In this document: piece after piece, positions 55,787 through 64,000 of the stretch | How the letters are laid out: each line of letters starts with the position of its first letter | How positions within the stretch are numbered: position 1 is the first letter of the stretch | From: Halolactibacillus alkaliphilus | GTDB taxonomy: Bacteria; Bacillota; Bacilli; Bacillales; Amphibacillaceae | Reading direction: 5' to 3' | Assembly (NCBI RefSeq): GCF_900115465.1 | Contig: NZ_FOWN01000007.1 | Location: 29,553-93,552 of the forward strand | DNA: 64,000 nucleotides | The notes under the pieces: generated by a model | Told to the model about the DNA's origin: nothing | The model's database searches: none | Seen by the model: the letters and a program-made list of their open reading frames with translations, nothing else | Translations under genes and position numbers: made by a program

Positions 55787-56536
55787 TCACTCCGTTTCTT
55801 CAAAATGGTAGGATAATGCTGATAATAAGTATAACGGGGCGGTTTCTGTCCTTAAGATTCTAGGACCCAAACGCACAGGTATAAAACCTGCCTCATAAAA
55901 AGTAGTCACTTCACGTTCATCTAAACCACCTTCTGGACCGATTACAACTAAAAGACGATCACCTTTAGAAACCGCTCCAAAATGCGAATAAAGTTTTTTC
56001 GATACGAGTTCACGTGCCGTTTCTTCATAGGCCATAAATAGATGGTCATACCCCTTACTTAATTCTACAATATCTTTTAATGATTGGACAGCGTGAATCT
56101 CGGGTAGTCGTTGACGGTGTGATTGCTCACTAGCTTCCTTAATAATTTTTTCAAGCCGTTGTATTTTTTTAGCTTGTTTTTTATTGTCCCATTTAACAAC
56201 TGATCGAACGGCATTAAACGGCACAAAAGACCGTGCGCCAAGCTCCGTTGCTTTTTGCACGATCCATTCCAATTTATCACCTTTAGGTAATCCCTGAACA
56301 ATTGTTACATCAACAGGCAACTCTGTATCACTCTCTAACGTGTCCACCACACTTAGTTTCACACAATCTGTTATATCTATGATTTTACAGCGCGCTTGGA
56401 ATCCTTCTGGATGACTGCAGATAACATAGTCGCCAACTTTTTTACGCATCACATTGACAATATGATGATAATCGTCTCCTGTAATCGTTACTGTATCATG
56501 TATCCATTGATTACTTTTTACGAAATAATATTGCAT
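55787..56536 (-). CDS. rsmE: 16S rRNA (uracil(1498)-N3)-methyltransferase
   Basis: The 249-residue SPOUT-class methyltransferase has an N-terminal PUA-like domain (YHHIVNVMRKKVGD), the VQGLPKGDKLEWIVQKATELG block and the knot segment VIGPEGGLDEREV...LGPRILRTETAPLYLLSAL. It methylates U1498 of 16S rRNA. It lies 14 bp after prmA. Confidence 0.96.
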   Translation of the reverse strand: MQYYFVKSNQWIHDTVTITGDDYHHIVNVMRKKVGDYVICSHPEGFQARCKIIDITDCVKLSVVDTLESDTELPVDVTIVQGLPKGDKLEWIVQKATELGARSFVPFNAVRSVVKWDNKKQAKKIQRLEKIIKEASEQSHRQRLPEIHAVQSLKDIVELSKGYDHLFMAYEETARELVSKKLYSHFGAVSKGDRLLVVIGPEGGLDEREVTTFYEAGFIPVRLGPRILRTETAPLYLLSALSYHFEETE

Positions 56537-56549
56537 CAGTTCTCACCTA

Positions 56550-57497
56550 CTATTGATTTTCTGGTTTTTGTGCAACAATAGCTATCCAATCTTCCATCTG
56601 ATTGATTTCCACAATATGAAATCCTGCATCGATCAACGCCTGTTTTACAGCTTCTTTTTTCTGCATAATAATCCCTGAGGTGATAAAGTAACCACCTGGT
56701 TTTAATGCCCGATAAGCCGCTTTTTCAAACAGAAGAATTATTTCTGCTAAAATGTTTGCTACAACAATATCTACCGCTTTAGTTACACCTTCAAGTAAAT
56801 TGTTTTGTTTAATTGTCACTTGGTCATGAACTTTATTTAATTTCGTATTGATTCGAGCAGAATTCACAGCAACCTCATCTAAATCGTAGGCATCAATATG
56901 ACTAGCACCTAACTTCGCCGCAGCAATACTTAATACACCTGAACCGGTTCCTACATCAATGACTGTATGACCTTCTTTTAAAAACTGTTCAATGGCTTGG
57001 ATACTCAAGACAGTTGTGGGGTGCGTACCTGTCCCAAAGGCCATACCAGGGTCTAATTCAATAATTAATTCATTTTCACGTACGGGTTTATAATCTTCCC
57101 ATGTTGGTGTAATGGTAATATGATTTGAAATTTTCACTGGTTTATAATATTTTTTCCAGGCTGTCGCCCACTGCTCTTCATTGACTTCACTAATAGAAAT
57201 GGTGTTAAGCCCCAAGTCGATATCATAGGCGATTAACTGATTGATTGTCTGTTTAATTTGATCAACTGTTTCCCCTAAAAAACTATTCATCGGCAAGTAG
57301 GCTTTGAGTACAACACCTTCTTCGGGATAATCATCTGGATTTAAATCATATATCTCACCAAAAACATTTTCACGTATTTTTAATAAGTCTGCTTTATCCT
57401 CAATAACGACCCCGCTCGCACCAGCTTCATGCAAAATATTAGATATCGGTTCAATGGCTTCATTTGTAGTATGAATACATAGTTCAGACCAATTCAT
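56550..57497 (-). CDS. prmA: Ribosomal protein L11 methyltransferase
   Basis: The protein has about 315 residues. It has the SAM-binding motif [20 protein letters not shown] and the catalytic NILAEIILL block (VVANILAEI), with an N-terminal L11-recognition domain. The ATG at 57497 follows AGAGTGAT; GTG three codons earlier is the alternative. It follows dnaJ by 23 bp as in B. subtilis. Confidence 0.95.
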   Translation of the reverse strand: MNWSELCIHTTNEAIEPISNILHEAGASGVVIEDKADLLKIRENVFGEIYDLNPDDYPEEGVVLKAYLPMNSFLGETVDQIKQTINQLIAYDIDLGLNTISISEVNEEQWATAWKKYYKPVKISNHITITPTWEDYKPVRENELIIELDPGMAFGTGTHPTTVLSIQAIEQFLKEGHTVIDVGTGSGVLSIAAAKLGASHIDAYDLDEVAVNSARINTKLNKVHDQVTIKQNNLLEGVTKAVDIVVANILAEIILLFEKAAYRALKPGGYFITSGIIMQKKEAVKQALIDAGFHIVEINQMEDWIAIVAQKPENQ

Positions 57498-57520
57498 GAC
57501 AATCACTCTCTTTTCTATAT

Positions 57521-58648
57521 TTACTCACCCTTAAAGGCACGTTTTACTCGACTGAAAAACGAATCTTCATGTTCATCCATCGGGTCATTCCCGCTAATTT
57601 CATTAAATTCTCTTAACAATTCCTTTTGTCGTTCGCTTAAATTCGTTGGTGTGACTACACGAATTTTCACATGTTGGTCACCTTGGCCATAACCTCTAAC
57701 ATTTGGCGCCCCTTTTCCTTTAAGTCTAAACGTTTTGCCGTTTTGTGTTCCAGCAGGTATTTTTAACTTAACCTTGCCATGAACAGTTGGTACTTCGATT
57801 TCATCACCTAACGCTGCTTGTGAGTAAGTGATCGGCATCTCACAGAAGATATGATCGCCTTCGCGTTGATAGAATTCATGACGCTTAACTTGAACAACAA
57901 CGTAAAGGTCTCCGCTTGGTCCACCGTTGACACCTGCTTCTCCCTTACCTGCTACACGAATTTGTTGACCGTCGTCAATCCCAGCTGGAATCTTAATATG
58001 AATTTTCTTTTGCTTTTTGACGCGTCCTTGACCATGGCATGTTGGACATTTTTCTTTAATTTCTTTTCCTGTACCTTGGCAGTGATGACACACGCGTTTA
58101 TTAACAACACGACCAAATGGTGTGTTTTGTTCCACGTTTAACTGGCCAGAGCCGTGACAATGTTGACATGTTTCTGGTTTTGTTCCTGGCTTTGCCCCAG
58201 ACCCTTGACACGTTGAGCAATCTTCCTCTTTAGGTATGGAAATATCCGTTTCCTTACCGAAAATAGCTTCCTCAAAGTTTAATACCATTGTATATTGCAA
58301 GTCATTTCCTTGACGTGGGGCGTTAGGGTCACGACGTCTACCACCACCTCCGAAGAACATGTCAAAGATGTCACCAAAATCATCGCCGCCACCGAATCCG
58401 CCAAAGCCGCCACCAAAACCTTGCTGTTGCGGACCAGCATGACCAAATTGATCATATTGCGCACGTTTTTGTTCATTACTTAATACTTCATAAGCTTCTT
58501 TTGCTTCTTTAAATTTATCTGGAGCATCCGTATCCTTGTTTACATCCGGGTGATATTTCCGGGCAAGCTTGCGGTATGCCTTTTTAATTTCTTCCTTAGA
58601 CGCACTCTTTTCCAGTCCGAGCACCTCATAATAATCTCGTTTACTCAT
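57521..58648 (-). CDS. dnaJ: Chaperone DnaJ
   Basis: The 375-residue protein has a J domain ([34 protein letters not shown]) with the HPD motif, a Gly/Phe-rich linker ([25 protein letters not shown]), four CxxCxGxG zinc repeats ([32 protein letters not shown]) and two beta-domains. It stimulates DnaK ATPase. It lies downstream of dnaK after an intergenic hairpin. Confidence 0.98.
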   Translation of the reverse strand: MSKRDYYEVLGLEKSASKEEIKKAYRKLARKYHPDVNKDTDAPDKFKEAKEAYEVLSNEQKRAQYDQFGHAGPQQQGFGGGFGGFGGGDDFGDIFDMFFGGGGRRRDPNAPRQGNDLQYTMVLNFEEAIFGKETDISIPKEEDCSTCQGSGAKPGTKPETCQHCHGSGQLNVEQNTPFGRVVNKRVCHHCQGTGKEIKEKCPTCHGQGRVKKQKKIHIKIPAGIDDGQQIRVAGKGEAGVNGGPSGDLYVVVQVKRHEFYQREGDHIFCEMPITYSQAALGDEIEVPTVHGKVKLKIPAGTQNGKTFRLKGKGAPNVRGYGQGDQHVKIRVVTPTNLSERQKELLREFNEISGNDPMDEHEDSFFSRVKRAFKGE

Positions 58649-58738
58649 TCCTCTTCACTCCCGTCACTTCTTCTTTCGCATAAATTGTATCATAACATGT
58701 GATAAACATTAAGTACAACACCCTTTTACATGCAAAAC

Positions 58739-58783
58739 ATGAAAAGAGTCAAAGCCAAGTAGACTTGACTTTGACTTTTCATT
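58739..58783 (-). terminator. Hairpin between dnaK and dnaJ
   Basis: A 20-bp imperfect inverted repeat (58739-58759 with 58764-58783) follows the dnaK stop. Only a short T-tract follows, so it is probably a partial terminator or an mRNA stabiliser that lowers dnaJ relative to dnaK. Confidence 0.65.
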
Positions 58784-58793
58784 GTACAAGAGA

Positions 58794-60620
<1,827 letters not shown>

Positions 60621-60655
60621 TTATTGTCCTCCTTGATATATATTCGTTTTTTTGT

Positions 60656-61231
60656 TTATTGATTTACTTTTACCATTGCTGGTCTAATTACTCGGTCTTT
60701 TAATCGATAGCCTTTTTGAAGCGTATCAACAATTGCTTGTGACTCATACTGGTCATCTTCTACTTGCATCACCGCTTGATGTACATTAGGATCGAAAGTT
60801 TCACCTTCAGTTTCAATTTCTTCAACACCCGCTTGGTTAAGAGCATGAATCAATTGACGATAAACCATTTGCATCCCATCAAAGAATGATTCGATTGATG
60901 ATGCATCGGGTTTTGTTTGAAGCGCACGGTCAAAATTATCAACAACTGTTAATAATTCTGTCGCTAAATCTTGCGATTTATACTTTAAATCCGCTGCTTT
61001 TTCCCGTTGTGTACGTTTCCTGAAATTATCATACTCCGCTTGAAGGCGTAGCATCTTATCTTTGGCCATCGCTAAATCCTTTTCAAGCTGATCAAATGTT
61101 TCTTGGTCAACGACTGCCTCAGGCTCAACATCTAACTCTTCTGAAACCATCTCTTTATCGATGACTTCGATATCATCTTCTGATGCCTCAACAACTTCTT
61201 CATCTACATGTGTAGATTTATTTTCTTCCAT
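60656..61231 (-). CDS. grpE: Nucleotide exchange factor GrpE
   Basis: The 191-residue protein has an acidic N-terminal tail, a long coiled coil (MLRLQAEYDNFRKRTQREKAADLKY) and the C-terminal beta-wing with GVEEIETEGETFDPNVHQAVMQVED and GYRLKDRVIRPAMVKV. It exchanges ADP for ATP on DnaK. GGGAGG precedes the ATG. It is part of the CIRCE-controlled operon. Confidence 0.98.
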   Translation of the reverse strand: MEENKSTHVDEEVVEASEDDIEVIDKEMVSEELDVEPEAVVDQETFDQLEKDLAMAKDKMLRLQAEYDNFRKRTQREKAADLKYKSQDLATELLTVVDNFDRALQTKPDASSIESFFDGMQMVYRQLIHALNQAGVEEIETEGETFDPNVHQAVMQVEDDQYESQAIVDTLQKGYRLKDRVIRPAMVKVNQ

Positions 61232-61302
61232 TTATATTGACCTCCCTTTGCTTCTGTTACTAATTTATTCCCAATGTTAAAAGAGCCTGTCTTTTAACTG
61301 GT

Positions 61303-62322
61303 TTACCAATTATGAAACGTATCTGTCATATCTTTTGACAGTCGGTCTAATAAAGAAATAACACGTGAATACTCCATACGCTTTGGACCCAATAAGGCAA
61401 TCGTACCTAATTGCTGTCCCTTAAGTGTATACGTTGCTGTAATAAGGCTACAATCCTGCATTTCTGTAATTTTATTTTCTTGCCCAATCGAAATGTGGAT
61501 CCCTTGATTTTGCGAACGTAAAATATTTGCCATTATTTCCTCTTGTTCAATAACCGAATAGAGCGAATGAATCTTTGCCACATCACTAAATTCCGGCTGC
61601 AATAACATATTTGTTATACCACCGACATATAAATTACTCGGCTGTTGATCTAAAAGCGCACCTTTAAGATAGTTAAACGCTGTCGCCACATCTTTAATGT
61701 AATGATCGAGTATTGAGGTAAGCTCTACTTGCAAGCGCTGTGGCAATTGAATAATCGGCACACCTACTAATCGGTCATTCAAGATGTTTACAAGCTTTTC
61801 TAAATCCAATGAGTTAATTTCTTTTGGTAACGTAAAGGAACGGTGCTCCACATGACCCGTATTTGTCACAAGTATTGCCACGGCAGTGGTTTTTGACAAA
61901 TGAATGATTTGTATTTGCTTTAACGTTGTTGCATAAACTTCCGGGCCTAAAATAATCGATGTGTAATTCGTTAACTCACTTAGTACATTCACAGAATTTT
62001 GAATGATCTGTTCAAATTCAACCATGCCTTGATTAAAAACGCCAGAAATTGTTTCTTCATCACGTTGTGATAAATCAATCGGCATTAATAAGTGATCGAC
62101 GTAAAAACGATAACCCTTTTCAGACGGCACACGACCTGAAGATGAATGCGTTTTTTCTAGAAAACCCATATCTTCTAAATCTGCCATTTCGTTGCGAATG
62201 GTAGCCGGACTGAACGTGACTTGATTTTTTTTAGAAATGGCCCGCGAGCCAATGGGCTGAGCTGTTTGGATAAACTCATCAATAATCACTTGTAAAATTA
62301 AGAGTTGTCTATTCGATAACAT
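61303..62322 (-). CDS. hrcA: Heat-inducible transcription repressor HrcA
   Basis: The protein has about 339 residues: an N-terminal winged helix (LLILQVIIDEFIQTAQPIGSRAISKK, SPATIRNEMADLEDMGFLEKTHSSSGRVPSEKGYRFYVD), a GAF-like domain and a dimerisation domain. It represses its own operon through CIRCE; GroEL helps it fold. GGGGTGAA precedes the ATG at 62322. A perfect CIRCE lies 15 bp upstream. Confidence 0.98.
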   Translation of the reverse strand: MLSNRQLLILQVIIDEFIQTAQPIGSRAISKKNQVTFSPATIRNEMADLEDMGFLEKTHSSSGRVPSEKGYRFYVDHLLMPIDLSQRDEETISGVFNQGMVEFEQIIQNSVNVLSELTNYTSIILGPEVYATTLKQIQIIHLSKTTAVAILVTNTGHVEHRSFTLPKEINSLDLEKLVNILNDRLVGVPIIQLPQRLQVELTSILDHYIKDVATAFNYLKGALLDQQPSNLYVGGITNMLLQPEFSDVAKIHSLYSVIEQEEIMANILRSQNQGIHISIGQENKITEMQDCSLITATYTLKGQQLGTIALLGPKRMEYSRVISLLDRLSKDMTDTFHNW

Positions 62323-62336
62323 TTTTTTCACCCCTG

Positions 62337-62363
62337 TTAGCACTCAACTCTTTCGAGTGCTAA
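62337..62363. promoter_or_regulatory. CIRCE operator
   Basis: TTAGCACTC-N9-GAGTGCTAA is an exact match to the CIRCE consensus. It lies between the predicted promoter and hrcA, so HrcA autoregulates hrcA-grpE-dnaK-dnaJ. Confidence 0.98.
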
Positions 62364-62373
62364 TACTAATAAT

Positions 62374-62402
62374 AAATTATCAAATTCATTCTTAATTGTC
62401 AA
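62374..62402 (-). promoter_or_regulatory. Promoter of the hrcA-dnaK operon
   Basis: On the minus strand consensus TTGACA (62397-62402) and TAATTT (62374-62379) are separated by 17 bp, just upstream of CIRCE. Confidence 0.8.
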
Positions 62403-62417
62403 TCCACTTGCATAAAT

Positions 62418-63590
62418 TTAATTAATATAATCTGCTAAATTAATCCCATCAGCTAATAAAAACGCTTGAAAAACACTGTTCCCAAACAATTGTCCATGAT
62501 CTGTAAGGCGAATCGCTGTTCCTGAATCTTCAATCCATGTCTTATCAACTAAATCTTGAATAGCCGATCCGTAAAGAACATCAAAATGGAAACCAAAGCG
62601 ACGATAGAACGTTTCCCGTTTAACACCTTCTCGCTTTCTTAAACCTAGGAACATTTGTTCTTCCACTTCTTCTTTTATCGTAATAGGATCACGATTAAGG
62701 ACCGCTTCTCCTTTTTCGGTTACCGCTTTAACATATGCTGGGAACGGACGGTTATTAATGTAGCGTTCCTGGGGTAAATACCCAGATGCTCCCGCACCAA
62801 ATCCATAATAATACTGATTATCCCAATATGTTAAATTATGTTGCGATTCATATCCAGGTTCCCCAAAGTTACTAACTTCATACTGAATCTTGCCTTTTTC
62901 CGTCATTTTCTTTAATAGTACCTCAAACATTGACGCTTCTAACTCTTCTGGTGCCTTGTGTAATTTCCCCTTCATATAGCGTTGATAAAAAACTGTTTTG
63001 GGTTCGATTTGCAACGAGTAAGAAGAATAATGCGGTAAGTCATAACTTAACGCTTTATTTAACGTTCGTTCAAACCCTGCGAGCGTCTGATTAGGTAAGC
63101 CATACATAAGGTCAATACTTATATTATTAATTCCATGGGCAAGTAGCGAATGAATATTGTCATCGACATCTTGTACGCGATGTAAACGTCCGAGTTCTTC
63201 TAGTAAAGCGTCATCAAACACCTGCACGCCCATCGAAATACGATTAACACCGTATTGTTTTAGTAAAGCGATTTTACCTGGACTCAAATCACCAGGATTC
63301 GCCTCAAACGTATATTCCAAGACGTGAGCTGTATCAAATCGATCAGCTATAAGTAGTAATAATCGCTCCAATTGACGCTCGTTTAAAGCGGTTGGAGTAC
63401 CACCTCCAACATAAATAGTCCGCATCTTCTTTTTAGGAGAAGTTATATAGTGATGAATTTCTTTTTCTAAGGCCGTTAAGTAATCGTCGGCCATTTGTTC
63501 CTCATAAAAGAATTTTGTAAAGTCACAGTAGTGACAAATCTTTTCACAAAATGGAATATGAATGTAGACGGATGTAATCATTGGTTTCAC
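62418..63590 (-). CDS. hemW: Heme chaperone HemW (radical SAM)
   Basis: The 390-residue radical-SAM protein has the cluster motif CEKICHYCDF (CX3CX2C). The GGGTPTALN, MGVQVFDDALLEELGR and SIDLMYGLPNQT blocks match HemW, and a HemN C-terminal domain follows. It was long annotated as coproporphyrinogen III oxidase, but HemW acts as a heme chaperone. GTG at 63590 follows AAAGGA; ATG three codons later is possible. A promoter of its own lies upstream because a TnpB element separates it from the preceding gene. Confidence 0.93.
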   Translation of the reverse strand: MKPMITSVYIHIPFCEKICHYCDFTKFFYEEQMADDYLTALEKEIHHYITSPKKKMRTIYVGGGTPTALNERQLERLLLLIADRFDTAHVLEYTFEANPGDLSPGKIALLKQYGVNRISMGVQVFDDALLEELGRLHRVQDVDDNIHSLLAHGINNISIDLMYGLPNQTLAGFERTLNKALSYDLPHYSSYSLQIEPKTVFYQRYMKGKLHKAPEELEASMFEVLLKKMTEKGKIQYEVSNFGEPGYESQHNLTYWDNQYYYGFGAGASGYLPQERYINNRPFPAYVKAVTEKGEAVLNRDPITIKEEVEEQMFLGLRKREGVKRETFYRRFGFHFDVLYGSAIQDLVDKTWIEDSGTAIRLTDHGQLFGNSVFQAFLLADGINLADYIN

Positions 63591-63641
63591 TTCTTTCCTT
63601 TAACTATCTCACTACTTTTTGAGTATATTCAACCTTCTATC

Positions 63642-63670
63642 ATCTTAAGGAAATCCCCTTATTAAGTCAA
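63642..63670 (-). promoter_or_regulatory. Promoter of hemW
   Basis: On the minus strand TTGACT (63665-63670) and TAAGAT (63642-63647) are separated by 17 bp, directly after the end of the TnpB element at about 63,685. Confidence 0.75.
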
Positions 63671-63685
63671 TTGAACGACCTCTAA

Positions 63686-63814
63686 GTGAACTACTCCCAC
63701 CACTTACCACCCTTACGGGTTGCTTGAAGTGGGGGCTTCTTGGGTAATCGCCACTTTTGATAGCTGACGAAATTGACCAAGCTAACCCTCTTGTTCCAAG
63801 AGTTTATATTTTCA
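63686..63814 (-). ncRNA. TnpB right end / omega-RNA-like structure
   Basis: On the minus strand, after the tnpB stop, a leader is followed by AAGCCCCCACTT, an inner hairpin ACCCGTAAGGGT, then AAGTGGTGGG and the end GAGTAGTTCAC (about 63,686). This is the typical fold of the right end of IS200/IS605-type elements that yields the omega RNA guiding TnpB. The guide would be the host sequence right after TTCAC, which is the hemW promoter region. Confidence 0.7.
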
Positions 63815-64000
63815 TTAGGCACTTACTAATAAGTGAATACCTTCTTTTTTGATATTGAGTGCTGAATTATAATCTCTATCAAGGTTTAATCCACAATCAC
63901 ATCGATAAGTGCGCTCTGATAATTTGATTTCTTTTACAAAACCACAGTTAGAGCAAGTTTTTGTAGAGGGGAACCATTTGTCTATTTTGACAAGCTGTTT
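63815..64000 (-). CDS. tnpB: TnpB nuclease, C-terminal end (runs off window)
   Basis: The last 61 residues read WFPSTKTCSNCGFVKEIKL, then YRCDCGLNLDRDYNSALNIK, the C4 zinc finger (CSNCG/CDCG) followed by the final RuvC block with catalytic Asp in LDRDYNSA. The C-terminus is intact, in contrast to the decayed element at 29.9 kb. TnpB is an RNA-guided nuclease of IS200/IS605/IS607 elements. The rest of the gene lies beyond the window. Confidence 0.93.
   Translation of the reverse strand, partial: KQLVKIDKWFPSTKTCSNCGFVKEIKLSERTYRCDCGLNLDRDYNSALNIKKEGIHLLVSA

Overview
The window is a chromosomal segment from a low-GC, Gram-positive, endospore-forming member of the Bacillaceae. The evidence is spoIIIAA/spoIIIAB, yqfC and yqfD, the comG operon, a perfect CIRCE element ahead of hrcA, a glycyl T-box, and a gene order that follows the yqh-yqg-yqf-yqe stretch of Bacillus subtilis almost step by step. 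Several neighbours usual in that stretch are absent here (ispH, ccpN, cdd, yqzL, cccA, aroQ, lipM, yqgP, the pst operon). This suggests a compact genome, perhaps from the Amphibacillus/Halolactibacillus side of the family, but that placement is inference only.

Layout. 1-5.2 kb: spoIIIAB (partial), spoIIIAA, efp, an Xaa-Pro peptidase, a YqhP-like membrane protein, mntR, a rhodanese and aroK. 5.3-9.2 kb: the complete comGA-GG pseudopilus operon on the + strand. 9.2-14.2 kb: a metallo-hydrolase, an LtaS-type synthase, glucokinase with YqgQ, 5-formyl-THF cyclo-ligase and ribosomal protein L33. 14.3-20.9 kb: an IS-rich island. 21.4-31 kb: two small envelope-type genes, pbpA, sodA, a six-tRNA operon, a Na/Pi cotransporter, a lytic transglycosylase, yqfT and a decayed TnpB element. 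31-43 kb: nfo, cshB, yqfO, trmK, sigA, dnaG, ppsR, glyS, glyQ and the T-box leader. 43-54 kb: recO, era, dgkA, ybeY, pgpH, phoH, yqfD, yqfC, floA, nfeD, yqeY, rpsU. 54-63.6 kb: the heat-shock superoperon hrcA-grpE-dnaK-dnaJ-prmA-rsmE-mtaB, preceded by hemW. The window ends inside a tnpB gene with its right-end/omega-RNA-like structure.

The most unusual region is 14,283-20,876. Two IS1634-like copies in the same orientation bracket an IS3 relic and a secreted-protein/lipoprotein gene pair, and the whole block sits between two 161-bp direct repeats (9 mismatches, no gaps). The outermost inverted ends and one intact transposase are retained. IS1549 and IS1634 are known for unusually long, variable target duplications, so this looks like a composite transposon that duplicated the rpmG promoter region when it inserted. 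A second theme is a family of short hairpin modules ending in AGTTCAA/AGTTCAC that match the right ends of the TnpB elements. They occur at five places, one of them inside the glyQS leader.
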